Shown here piece after piece: positions 15,006 through 23,152 of a stretch of DNA of 64,000 nt. This DNA comes from Gemmatimonadales bacterium. GTDB taxonomy: Bacteria > Gemmatimonadota > Gemmatimonadetes > Palauibacterales > Palauibacteraceae. The notes beneath the pieces were generated by a model that did not search any database, had not been told where the DNA came from, and saw only the letters and a list, made by a program, of their open reading frames with translations. A program made the position numbers and the translations under genes. The stretch spans positions 56,289 through 120,288 of the forward strand of contig VXQX01000078.1 of the NCBI GenBank assembly GCA_009838765.1, given 5' to 3'. Every line of letters starts with the position of its first letter. Positions within the stretch are counted from its first letter, which is position 1.

Positions 15006-17719
15006 AGCGTGTCTTCGAGGTCGCAGAGGAGCTGAGACTCGACACGAGTCACCTCATCCAGTTGCTGCGGGAGATGGATGTGCCCGTGCGGAGCCACATG
15101 TCGAGCGTGGACTCGGCGAGCGTGGCGCGTCTGCACGCGCGGCTCGAACGCGAACGGAGGGGTGAGGCGGTCACCGGAACCGCCGCCCCCGTGCGGCGAC
15201 GCCGTCGCCGGCGAAGGGCCGCTCCCGCGTCGCTTACGACCAGCACTCCGGACGCCGAAGCCGAAGAAGGGATCGCACCATCGGCCGAGACGGCGGAGGA
15301 CGAGGCCGCGGCTGCGGAGGTGCCCGAAGTTGCCCCCGCCGAAGCCGAGATCGAGGTCGGAGTGGAGGTCGAGCCCGAGCCCGAGCCCGAGCCCGAGGTG
15401 GGAGTCGAGGCTCCACAGGCGGAAGCCGAAATCGAGCCTGAAGCCGAAGCCGCCCGGGAGCCCGCCGAGGCGCCGGACGACCCCACCGAGGCGCCGGACG
15501 AACCGGCGGAGCCGGAGGCGGGCGTCGAGGTCGCGGAGCCGACGGAACCGGCTGTCGCCGAACCCGAGGCGGACCCCGCGGAGGCGGAGGCGGATGCGAC
15601 GCACGCTCCGACTCGCCCCGCGCGTCGGCCCAAGCCCGTCCGCCGGGACATGCCGTCGCCCGCCGCCCCGTCGGCGCCTGCGGGCCCCAGGGCTTCGGCG
15701 GGCCCCGGCGGCAAGGTGCGGATCTCGGCCGAAGGTTACACCGTCGATGGTCGCAAGAAGTCTCGCGGCGGCGACGGGAAGAAGCGGCGTCGCGTGGATC
15801 GGAACGCCGTCCAGCAGAACTTCCGCAAGACGCTGGCCGCGATGGGGCAATCCTCGCCCCGGAAGCGGCGTCGCGAAACGCAGCAGCAGCAGCGCGAGGC
15901 GGAGCGCGAGCAGCGCGAGCTCGAACAGCGCACGGAGAAGGCGACAGTCCGGGTCAACGAGTTCCTCACCGTTTCGGAGCTCGCCGATCTCATCGACGTT
16001 CCGCCGCAGGCGATCATCACATCGGCGTTCAAGAACCTGGGTCTCATGGTGACGATCAATCAGCGGCTCGACTTCGGCCAGATCGAACTGATCTGCGAGG
16101 AGGCCGGCTTCACGGCGATCCGCGAGGAGGGGTTCGAGGCCGATGTCGCGAGCGACGACGAAGACCTGCCCGAGGACGAGAGCCAGCTGGTGCCCCGCCC
16201 GCCCATCGTGACCGTGATGGGCCACGTCGACCATGGAAAGACGTCGCTGCTCGACCGTATCCGGAGCACGAACGTCATCGCGGGGGAGGCGGGGGGCATC
16301 ACGCAGCACATCGGCGCCTATCACGTGGTTCTCTCGGAGGGCCGCACGATCACCTTCCTCGACACGCCCGGCCACGAGGCGTTCACGGCCATGCGTGCGC
16401 GCGGCGCGGAAGTCACGGACATCGTGATTCTCGTCGTGGCGGCCGACGACTCCGTGATGCCGCAGACGATCGAGGCGATCAGCCATGCCCGGAACGCGTC
16501 GGTGCCGATCATCGTCGCGGTGAACAAGGTCGATCTCCCATCGGCGGATGTGGATCGGGTCAAACGGGAACTCCTCGCCCGTGAGGTAGTCCTCGAGGAC
16601 TTCGGCGGCGAGATCCTGGGCGCGAATGTCTCGGCGAAGACGGGCGAGGGGCTGGACGACCTTCTCGAAAAAGTCCTTCTCCAGGCGGAGATTCTCGAGC
16701 TGAAGGCGAACCCGGAGCGAGAGGCCCGGGGGACGGTCGTGGAGGCGCAGTTGGATCGCGGCATGGGGCCGGTGGCGACCGTGCTCGTGGAGCGGGGAAC
16801 CCTGGAGGTCGGCGCCGATTTCGTCTGCGGACTCCATGGCGGGCGGGTTCGCGCACTCCTCGATGAGCGCGGCCGGAAAGTCACGAGCGCCGGCCCGGGG
16901 ATCCCCGTGCGAGTTCTCGGGATCGAGGGGGTGCCGCAGGCGGGCGACTCGCTCGTCGTCCTCTCCGCGGCGCGGGTCCGCGAGATCGTCTCGCGGCGCC
17001 AGCAATTGGAGCGGGAGAAGGACATCCGCCGCCGGGCGACCGGAACGCGACTCGAGGATGTCTTCGCCGCCGTCAAGGCGGGCGAGGGCGCACGGCTGAA
17101 CGTCGTTATCAAGGGCGACACGGACGGCTCGGTCCAGGCGCTCTCCGACAGCCTGGAGCGGCTGTCGACCGACGAGGTCTCGGTCGAAGTCATCCACCGG
17201 GCCGTGGGCGGCATCAACGAGTCCGACATCCTTCTGGCCTCGACTTCGGACGCGATCATCGTCGGCTTCCACGTCCGGCCCGATGCCGGGGCGGCGGCCG
17301 CCGCGGAACGTGAGTCGATCGAGATCCGGATCTACAACGTGATCTACGAAGCGGTCGAGGAGATCCGCCTCGCGCTCGAGGGTCTGCTCGCGCCCGAGCA
17401 GCGTGAGATCACGATCGGCATGGCCGAGATCCGCGAGCTCTTCCGCGTCCCGAAGGCGGGGACGATCGCGGGCTGCTACGTCCAGACCGGCACCATGCGG
17501 CGCAACCTCCCGATCCGCCTCCTGCGCGACCAGATCCAGATCTACCAAGGCCGGATCGACAGCCTCAGGCGGTTCAAGGAGGACGTGCGCCAGGTGAAGG
17601 ACGGGTACGAGTGCGGCATCTCCATCGAGAATTACAACGACATCAAGGTCGGCGATGTGATCGAGTGCTACGAGGTGGTGGAGGTCGCGCGCACCCTCTC
17701 CGGAGCACCGGCAGGCTGA
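15002..17719 (+). CDS. infB: Translation initiation factor IF-2
   Basis: 905-residue GTPase that brings fMet-tRNA to the 30S subunit. An N-terminal IF2-N helical domain (KRVFEVAEELRLDTSHLIQLL) is followed by about 250 residues of low-complexity Ala/Glu/Pro sequence with an EPEPEPEPE run, then a second IF2-N module (about 315-370) and the G domain: GHVDHGKTSLLD (G1), DTPGHEAF (G3) and NKVD (G4). Domains II to IV follow, ending CGISIENYNDIKVGDVIECYEVVEV. The length is within the range of high-GC bacteria. ATGA overlap with the L7Ae-like gene. Confidence 0.97.
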   Translation: MKRVFEVAEELRLDTSHLIQLLREMDVPVRSHMSSVDSASVARLHARLERERRGEAVTGTAAPVRRRRRRRRAAPASLTTSTPDAEAEEGIAPSAETAEDEAAAAEVPEVAPAEAEIEVGVEVEPEPEPEPEVGVEAPQAEAEIEPEAEAAREPAEAPDDPTEAPDEPAEPEAGVEVAEPTEPAVAEPEADPAEAEADATHAPTRPARRPKPVRRDMPSPAAPSAPAGPRASAGPGGKVRISAEGYTVDGRKKSRGGDGKKRRRVDRNAVQQNFRKTLAAMGQSSPRKRRRETQQQQREAEREQRELEQRTEKATVRVNEFLTVSELADLIDVPPQAIITSAFKNLGLMVTINQRLDFGQIELICEEAGFTAIREEGFEADVASDDEDLPEDESQLVPRPPIVTVMGHVDHGKTSLLDRIRSTNVIAGEAGGITQHIGAYHVVLSEGRTITFLDTPGHEAFTAMRARGAEVTDIVILVVAADDSVMPQTIEAISHARNASVPIIVAVNKVDLPSADVDRVKRELLAREVVLEDFGGEILGANVSAKTGEGLDDLLEKVLLQAEILELKANPEREARGTVVEAQLDRGMGPVATVLVERGTLEVGADFVCGLHGGRVRALLDERGRKVTSAGPGIPVRVLGIEGVPQAGDSLVVLSAARVREIVSRRQQLEREKDIRRRATGTRLEDVFAAVKAGEGARLNVVIKGDTDGSVQALSDSLERLSTDEVSVEVIHRAVGGINESDILLASTSDAIIVGFHVRPDAGAAAAAERESIEIRIYNVIYEAVEEIRLALEGLLAPEQREITIGMAEIRELFRVPKAGTIAGCYVQTGTMRRNLPIRLLRDQIQIYQGRIDSLRRFKEDVRQVKDGYECGISIENYNDIKVGDVIECYEVVEVARTLSGAPAG

Positions 17720-17736
17720 CCTGCCGCCGGGGCATC

Positions 17737-18021
17737 ATGGCCGTCATCGGGGTGGGCCGCTGGGTGTTTCACCTCCCGGGCTGCCGGTCGCTCAAGGCGA
17801 AGCGTTCGGTGATCCGCGGGCTGCGCGAGCGCACGATCCTGAAGTTCCGGGTTTCCGCCGCCGAGACCGGCCTGCGCGACCGGGCCTCGATGTCCGAGAT
17901 CACGGCCTGCGTCGTATCGGGCGAACGTCGGCACGCGGAGTCGGTTCTCGGACGCGTCGACCTCTTCCTGAGATCCGACCCGAGGGCGCACGTCGTCGAG
18001 TCGGAGACCGAGTTCCTGTGA
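17737..18021 (+). CDS. DUF503 (YlxP-like) protein
   Basis: 94-residue protein of the DUF503/YlxP family, found beside infB and rbfA in many phyla and thought to take part in ribosome or translation processes. The signature is GCRSLKAKRSVIRGLRERTILKFRVSAAE followed by ACVVSGERRHAESVLGRVDLFLRS, a ferredoxin-like fold with a basic surface. The ATG at 17737 begins MAVIGVGRWVFHLPGC and is 17 bases after infB. Function is not established experimentally in relatives that I know of. Confidence 0.85.
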   Translation: MAVIGVGRWVFHLPGCRSLKAKRSVIRGLRERTILKFRVSAAETGLRDRASMSEITACVVSGERRHAESVLGRVDLFLRSDPRAHVVESETEFL

Positions 18022-18049
18022 AGGCCGGCGGCCCGGCGCGGGGGAGCAC

Positions 18050-18406
18050 GTGACCCACCGCCACCGGAGCGAACGGCTGGGCGAACTGTTCCGGCGCGAG
18101 CTCACGCGCCTCCTTCTCGGATCGCTCAAGGACCCGCGTCTCGACGGAGTGACGGTGACCGACGTGCGGGCGACCCGGGATCTCTCCTTTGCCACCGTCT
18201 ACATTCGCTCGGAAGAGGATGTGGCGGAGGGCATCGAAGGTCTGGAACACGCGGTGGGGTTCATACGACGGGAACTCGGCCGGTCGCTCCGGCTGCGGAA
18301 GATCCCGGAATTCCGCTTCCTGCCCGACGACACGCCCGAGCACGCGAGCCGGATCGAGGAACTGCTGCGCCGGGCTCGCGAGGAGGCGGGGCCGCGTGAC
18401 GACTGA
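18050..18406 (+). CDS. rbfA: Ribosome-binding factor A
   Basis: 118-residue 30S maturation factor with a single KH-like fold that acts on the 5' end of 16S rRNA. HRSERLGELFRRELTRLLLGSLKDPRLDGVTVTDV and the AxG-kink region FRFLPDDTPEHASRIEELL are typical. Start is GTG at 18050 with GGGGGAG before it. Its 3' end overlaps truB by 11 bases. Normal length. Confidence 0.94.
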   Translation: MTHRHRSERLGELFRRELTRLLLGSLKDPRLDGVTVTDVRATRDLSFATVYIRSEEDVAEGIEGLEHAVGFIRRELGRSLRLRKIPEFRFLPDDTPEHASRIEELLRRAREEAGPRDD

Positions 18407-19310
18407 AGCCGGTCTGCTCCTGGTCGATAAGCCCGCCGGGGCGACGTCGCACGACATCGTCCTTCGGATGCGGCGGAAGCTGGGCGTGCGCCGGATCGGC
18501 CACACCGGGACGCTCGATCCCTTCGCGACGGGGCTCCTGCTGTCGCTCGTCGGGTCGTTCACCCGCCTCGCCGACCTATACCACGGGCTCCCGAAATTCT
18601 ACGATGCGACGATGGTGCTGGGACGGGAAACGGACACGGACGATCTCACCGGGAAGACCGTGTCGGAGGATGCCGGTTGGCGGAAGCTGGACGGCGGGGC
18701 GATCCGGGCTTCCTTCGCGGCCCGCGAGGGCGCCGGACGCCAGGTGCCCTCCTCCTACTCGGCGCGCCGCACCGGCGGCGAGCGCGCCTACGCGCTGGCC
18801 CGCCGCGGGGAGCGCCCCGAACTCGAGGCACGCGACGTGACCATCCACGAGATCGCGGTCACGGACCTGAACCTCCCTCGAGTGCGCTTCCGCGCGAGCG
18901 TTTCCACCGGCACCTACGTGCGTGCGCTGGCCCGTGACATCGGGCGTGATCTCGGACCCGGAGCGCACCTTACGGCACTCCGCCGCACGGCGATCGGCCC
19001 CTTCCGGGTGGACGACGCGACGTCTCCGGACGCGGCGCGGGAGGCGGTGGCCACGGCGTCCGGCGCCTGGCGCCCGGGCGTGGCCGCGCTGCCGTGGGTG
19101 CGGCGCCGCGCACTGGACGGGGGGGAACGGGACGAGATCCGGCACGGGAGGTCGGTCGAGCGCGGGGACGTGCTGCCCCCCCCGGGGCGCGCGCGCGACT
19201 CTGCGGGTGGCTCGACGAACCCGGTCGCGCTGTACGCCTCCGACGAGCTCTTCGCCATCGCCGAGGAGCGCGACGGTCGCCTCCATCCGAAGAAGGTGTT
19301 TGCCGCGTGA
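18396..19310 (+). CDS. truB: tRNA pseudouridine-55 synthase
   Basis: 304-residue enzyme converting U55 of the tRNA T-loop to pseudouridine. GLLLVDKPAGATSHDIVLRMRRKLG and GHTGTLDPFATGLL include the catalytic Asp; RVRFRASVSTGTYVRALARDIGRDL is the family's second motif. The C-terminal part (about 245-304) is short and Pro/Gly-rich and may be a reduced PUA domain. GTG start at 18396 inside rbfA; its stop overlaps ribF as GTGA. Confidence 0.95.
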   Translation: MTTEAGLLLVDKPAGATSHDIVLRMRRKLGVRRIGHTGTLDPFATGLLLSLVGSFTRLADLYHGLPKFYDATMVLGRETDTDDLTGKTVSEDAGWRKLDGGAIRASFAAREGAGRQVPSSYSARRTGGERAYALARRGERPELEARDVTIHEIAVTDLNLPRVRFRASVSTGTYVRALARDIGRDLGPGAHLTALRRTAIGPFRVDDATSPDAAREAVATASGAWRPGVAALPWVRRRALDGGERDEIRHGRSVERGDVLPPPGRARDSAGGSTNPVALYASDELFAIAEERDGRLHPKKVFAA

Positions 19311-20227
19311 ACGGACTCCCCGCCCACGTCCGGGGCAGCGTCGTCACGATGGGGACCTTCGACGGCGTCCACCTGGGGCACCAGGCGATCCTGCGCGACG
19401 TTCGGCGGCGGGCGCGCGCACGAAACGGCCACGCGGCGCTCCTCACCTTCGACCCGCACCCCCTGAGCGTCGTGCGCCCCGAAGTCGCCCCCCCACTCCT
19501 CACGCTGCCGGACGAGAAGAAGGAAATCCTCGCCCAACTCGGGCCGGACTATGCCGCGTTCATCGCCTTCACGCCGGAGTTCTCCCGCTATTCTCCCGAA
19601 GCGTTCGTGGAGGACCTCATCGTGCCGCGCTTCCGCCCGGCGGAGATCGTGGTCGGGTACGACCACGGGTTCGGGCGCGGCCGTGCCGGGGACGTCTCCG
19701 TGCTTGAACGGCTGGGCGGAGTCCACGGGTTCGAGGTCTCCGTCGTCGGAGGCGTCGAAACGGACGGTTCGCCCCTCTCGTCCACCTGGGTGCGGCGGGC
19801 GGTGGCGGCGGGCGACATGGAGGGCGCGGCCGCGGGCCTCGGTCGCCCGTACTCGTTTCGCGGGACCGTGATCCGGGGGCTGGGACGGGGCACGACGCTC
19901 GGCTTTCCGACCGCCAACCTCGCGCCGCCGCCTCCCGACAAACTCCTTCCGGCGGAAGGCATCTACGCCGTGCGCGCCACGCTGGGTCCCGCGCGGGTCG
20001 ATGGGCTGCTGCACCTCGGCCCCAGGCCGACCTTTGCGGACGCTCCACCGGCCATCGAACTCTTCCTCATCGACTTCGAGCGCGACATCTACGGGGAGCG
20101 CGTGATCGTCGATGTCCTCCACCGGCTGCGGGAAGTGCGGTCGTTCGAGTCGGGAGACGACCTCGCCGCGCAGATGCGCCGGGACCTCGCGGCTGGTCTC
20201 GCGTACTTCCGGGAGATGGGCGGATGA
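19307..20227 (+). CDS. ribF: Bifunctional riboflavin kinase / FAD synthetase
   Basis: 306-residue enzyme making FMN from riboflavin and then FAD. The N-terminal nucleotidyltransferase domain shows VTMGTFDGVHLGHQAIL and STWVRRAVAAGDMEGA; the C-terminal flavokinase domain shows GTVIRGLGRGTTLGFPTANL and the acidic catalytic region IELFLIDFERDIYGERVIVDVLHRLR. The usual partner of truB. GTG start overlaps the truB stop; its own stop overlaps the next start as ATGA, so the inserted propeller gene is translationally coupled to it. Confidence 0.95.
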   Translation: MNGLPAHVRGSVVTMGTFDGVHLGHQAILRDVRRRARARNGHAALLTFDPHPLSVVRPEVAPPLLTLPDEKKEILAQLGPDYAAFIAFTPEFSRYSPEAFVEDLIVPRFRPAEIVVGYDHGFGRGRAGDVSVLERLGGVHGFEVSVVGGVETDGSPLSSTWVRRAVAAGDMEGAAAGLGRPYSFRGTVIRGLGRGTTLGFPTANLAPPPPDKLLPAEGIYAVRATLGPARVDGLLHLGPRPTFADAPPAIELFLIDFERDIYGERVIVDVLHRLREVRSFESGDDLAAQMRRDLAAGLAYFREMGG

Positions 20228-21360
20228 ACCGCAGGTTGCCGCGGGCTGCCGGGCCTCCGCGGCTCATCGCCTTCGTCGTCTGTACGGGAGTGGCGGTCGT
20301 CCTGGCGGGGATTCCGCAGCCGGCCGTTGCTCAGTCGCTCCTCGCTATCGCGGACGAGGCGGGCGAATGTGCGGTTGAACTCCGGGAAGTGCTGCGTCTC
20401 GGCGCCCCGGCTGACCCCGGAACGATCGGAAGCCGACCCGAGATCACGCGGACCGCGGCGGGCGAGTACATCGTCGCGAGCGTGGAGAACCGCGGACAAC
20501 TGCTCGTATTCGACCCGGATGGCGGATTCCTGGCGGCCCGTGGAGGGAACGGCGACGGGCCCGGCGAGTATCGCGTCCCGGGGCGCATGCGTGCCGGAGC
20601 CGATGGCGGCCTGCGGATCCTCGACCTCGTCAACCGCCGCATCACGCGCTTATCCCCGGATGGGGCACTGCTTGAAACGACGGATATCCGGAGCCTTCAC
20701 GGGCTCGATTTCGTGACCCTCGCCGCCGGGGACCGCCACGCCGTCTCGGGGTTCGGTCAGATCGACGGTCGGTTGAGCACGACGACGGAAATCGTCGATC
20801 GCGACGGAGTCCGGCTTGCGAGCCTCGGTTCCGTGCCCGTCGCCTCGTGGGTCGTGAACTTCTTCCGCGCCCCCGTCGCCCTCGACGGGCAGGGCAGGGT
20901 ATGGACGACCCGGGCGGGGGAATACGCTTTCGAAGCCTGGGATCCGGGACGGGCTGCCGAACCGGTCACGCGCCTCGCCGGAGAGCCCGACTGGTTCGAC
21001 CCGGGACCGCCGCAGCCGGGGGCGCCCGTCTCGGCGCCGGCTCCCTCCATCGTCATCAGTCTTCGCGTCGACCGGGGGCTGTTGTGGGTAGGCACCTGGG
21101 TCGCCGACGAGGACTGGGAGGCGGGGGCCGGTGCGGCGCCGTCGCCGCTCGAGCTCGACCGTCTCCTCGACACCGTGCTGGACGTCGTCGATACGGCGAG
21201 CGGACGACTCATTGCACGCTCACGTCGCGATGAGGCGCTAAGGGGTACGGGCGACGACCTGCTCCTGTTCGGCGTGCGCGAACAGGGAGGCATTGCCCGC
21301 GCCGTCATCTTCGAGCCCGCGCTGGCCGGCCCCGGCTGTCCCTCCTCGCCAGGGATGTGA
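20224..21360 (+). CDS. Secreted 6-bladed beta-propeller protein
   Basis: 378-residue exported protein. An N-terminal signal sequence (basic MNRRLPRAAGPPR, hydrophobic LIAFVVCTGVAVVLAGI, cleavage near AVAQS) is followed by NHL/propeller-type repeats such as ENRGQLLVFDPDGGFLAARGGNGDGPGEYRVPGR in parts and IVDRDGVRLASLGS. Two cysteines, one just after the signal (GECAVE) and one near the end (GPGCPS), could close the propeller. Such proteins are frequent in Gemmatimonadota and Bacteroidota; ligand unknown. It interrupts the usual ribF-rpsO order and is coupled by ATGA and GTGA overlaps on its two sides. Confidence 0.75.
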   Translation: MNRRLPRAAGPPRLIAFVVCTGVAVVLAGIPQPAVAQSLLAIADEAGECAVELREVLRLGAPADPGTIGSRPEITRTAAGEYIVASVENRGQLLVFDPDGGFLAARGGNGDGPGEYRVPGRMRAGADGGLRILDLVNRRITRLSPDGALLETTDIRSLHGLDFVTLAAGDRHAVSGFGQIDGRLSTTTEIVDRDGVRLASLGSVPVASWVVNFFRAPVALDGQGRVWTTRAGEYAFEAWDPGRAAEPVTRLAGEPDWFDPGPPQPGAPVSAPAPSIVISLRVDRGLLWVGTWVADEDWEAGAGAAPSPLELDRLLDTVLDVVDTASGRLIARSRRDEALRGTGDDLLLFGVREQGGIARAVIFEPALAGPGCPSSPGM

Positions 21361-22322
21361 GCACGATCTCTTCCAGGGTGGCCGAACCGATCTTCGCGGC
21401 GGAGGGGTTCGCAAAACGATTCGGCGCCGCGGAAGTGCTCAGGGCGGCTTTGGTGCAGGCGTGGCCGGGGCGCGTGACGCTCCTCCTGGGGCGCAACGGA
21501 TCCGGAAAGAGCACGCTCCTGCGCTGCGCCCTCGGGCTTCTCGGTGCGGAAACCGGCGCCGTCAGGTGGCGTGGTCGCGCGACGCTGCGCCCTCGAGTCG
21601 CCCGCATGGCGCGCGAGGGCCTGTGCTTCGTGCCCGATGCGGGGCTGGCCGTTCCGCGCCGGCGCATTCGCGCCCATCTGGCCATGCTGGCTGCGGCATT
21701 CCCGGAGGCTCGTCGACTGACCGACCTGGACCCCTTCGACGTGTCCCCGCTGCTCGAGCGCCGGGTGCGCGAACTCTCGGGCGGCGAGCGGCGTCGCGTG
21801 GAACTCACGCTCGGACTTCTGCGCAACCCTCGGTGCCTGATCGCCGACGAGCCCCTCACCGGTTTGGCTCCGGCCGACCAGCAGCGGACGGTGCGCGCCC
21901 TGCGGGACGCGGCTGGACGTGGCGCGGCGGTGCTGATCACGGGACACGAGGTCGAACTGCTCATGCAGGCCGCGGACGAAGTGGTCTGGATCACGGCCGG
22001 AGGAACACGCGTCATGGGGACTCCGGAACAGACCTGGAGACATCCCGAGTTCGTCAGGGACTACCTCGGCCCCCGCGCACGCACGGGGCTGCGAAGGGCC
22101 TGGAAGCCCCATCATGAGGATCCGGATCGACGTTGGGGAGGAGATGTCGGCCCGGGAGCGTCCCCAACGCGCTGGCCGAGCCGCCTGCGCCGCATCTGGC
22201 TGCCGATGGCTGGCGCCGCGGCGGGGATCTGGATCACGGTCCGGCTCGCGATGGCCGCGTTCGGGGCGGAGACGGGAACGCTCACGGTGCCCGTCGTCGG
22301 AGCATGCGCCCTTCTCTCGTAG
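21357..22322 (+). CDS. ABC transporter ATP-binding protein with truncated C-terminal membrane region
   Basis: 321-residue protein. Residues 1-235 are an ABC ATPase: Walker A GRNGSGKST, signature LSGGERRRVELTLGLL, Walker B CLIADEPLTG with Glu after Asp, and the H-loop TGHEVELL. After about 245 an unusual extension carries a hydrophobic helix (LPMAGAAAGIWITVRLAMAAF) and a second hydrophobic stretch (LTVPVVGACALLS), then TAG at 22320. The same frame continues open for 44 more codons that look membrane-like, so the tail may be truncated. GTG start overlaps the propeller stop. Substrate unknown; no separate permease gene lies beside it. Confidence 0.8.
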   Translation: MSTISSRVAEPIFAAEGFAKRFGAAEVLRAALVQAWPGRVTLLLGRNGSGKSTLLRCALGLLGAETGAVRWRGRATLRPRVARMAREGLCFVPDAGLAVPRRRIRAHLAMLAAAFPEARRLTDLDPFDVSPLLERRVRELSGGERRRVELTLGLLRNPRCLIADEPLTGLAPADQQRTVRALRDAAGRGAAVLITGHEVELLMQAADEVVWITAGGTRVMGTPEQTWRHPEFVRDYLGPRARTGLRRAWKPHHEDPDRRWGGDVGPGASPTRWPSRLRRIWLPMAGAAAGIWITVRLAMAAFGAETGTLTVPVVGACALLS

Positions 22323-22457
22323 GTCGACCATCTCCGGCGGGGCGAGGGCGCTTTCCTGTCTGCACTCGGAGTCGGCCGCGGGCCCGCGTTCACCACCTGG
22401 ACCGCGACTTGTCTGACCTTGGAGATGATGGCTGCCACGCTCCTCGCCGCCCTGTGA
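22323..22457 (+). pseudogene. In-frame continuation of the ABC protein beyond a TAG stop
   Basis: Directly after TAG (22320-22322) the same frame stays open for 44 codons to TGA at 22455-22457. It begins VDHLRRGEGAFLSALGVGR, like the cytosolic 'coupling' region of ABC permeases of the FtsX/LptF kind, and ends in a hydrophobic stretch (TLEMMAATLLAAL). A Tyr-to-TAG change would explain both pieces. The remaining 22458-22638 holds no gene: only an AT-richer patch and the rpsO leader, with possible -35-like TTGACG at 22496 or TTTACA at 22506 lacking a convincing -10. Confidence 0.4.
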
Positions 22458-22638
22458 GCGGGCGGGCGGACCGGCGACCGAGTGGCGACGTGCATTTGAC
22501 GTGCCTTTACAGAGACGCGTGCCGATTCTAGTTTTATGGACTGTATGTGAAGCGGCACGGCGACGGCGGGAGTTCGCCATCCTGCCGATCGCTCCGCGGG
22601 TTGAAGCGGGGCGATGGATCGAGGGATCATAGAGAGAC

Positions 22639-22902
22639 GTGGAAAAAACAGCGAAGCAGGGAATCATAGAGAAGTTCTCGCGGCGCGAGAACGACCAGGG
22701 GTCGGCTCCGGTGCAGATCGCACTGCTCACGGCTCGCATCGAAGAGTTGACCGGGCATTTCCGGGATCATCCCAAGGATCATCACAGTCGCCGCGGACTG
22801 CTGAAGATGGTCGGACGGCGCCGTCGGCTGTTGAACTACCTCCGCCGGACGGATCTCGACCGCTACCGAACGGTCATCGAGGAGCTCGGGCTGCGCCGTT
22901 GA
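22639..22902 (+). CDS. rpsO: Small ribosomal subunit protein S15
   Basis: 87-residue primary 16S rRNA-binding protein of the 30S platform. [49 protein letters not shown] contains (in sections) the conserved S15 helices, and [12 protein letters not shown] is the usual end. GTG start at 22639, preceded by AGAGAGA. Followed by pnp after a 250-base structured spacer, the classic rpsO-pnp order. Confidence 0.96.
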   Translation: MEKTAKQGIIEKFSRRENDQGSAPVQIALLTARIEELTGHFRDHPKDHHSRRGLLKMVGRRRRLLNYLRRTDLDRYRTVIEELGLRR

Positions 22903-23002
22903 GGCGCCGCACCGCTACGCAGCCACCGCCTCCGCCGGTCCGCATCGTCGGGCCCCCCGTTATCCTTCCCTCGTACCGCTCCGGATCCCCCCAGTCGGGG
23001 CA

Positions 23003-23044
23003 CTGAATCGAAGACCCTGAATCGAAGACGCTGAATCGAAGACG
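23003..23044 (+). repeat. Three tandem 14-bp repeats in the rpsO-pnp spacer
   Basis: CTGAATCGAAGAC plus one variable base is repeated at 23003-23016, 23017-23030 and 23031-23044; the only differences are at the last base of each unit (C, G, G). The sequence is AT-richer than its surroundings and lies 30 bases upstream of the hairpin in the pnp leader. It could be a protein-binding array in DNA or RNA, or replication slippage. Confidence 0.85.
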
Positions 23045-23074
23045 CCGATGCAAGGTTGAGAAGGCATTTCATGA

Positions 23075-23100
23075 GCGTCGGCCTGACGAAAGGCCGACGC
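23075..23100 (+). promoter_or_regulatory. 10-bp perfect hairpin in the pnp 5' leader
   Basis: GCGTCGGCCT (23075-23084) pairs perfectly with AGGCCGACGC (23091-23100) around loop GACGAA. No T tract follows, so it is not a standard terminator. It lies 53 bases before the pnp ATG. In E. coli a pnp leader hairpin is cut by RNase III and then degraded by PNPase as autoregulation; an equivalent role here is inferred from position. Confidence 0.6.
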
Positions 23101-23152
23101 GGCGCGCGGAGTCCCGCAGCGCCACACCCGAAGAAAGAAGAGAAGAAAAAGA

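Noticed and set aside
22496..22534. Promoter for rpsO (TTGACG or TTTACA)
   Set aside because: No -10-like hexamer lies at 16-18 bases; the best match (TAGTTT) has only three of six bases, so I did not call it.
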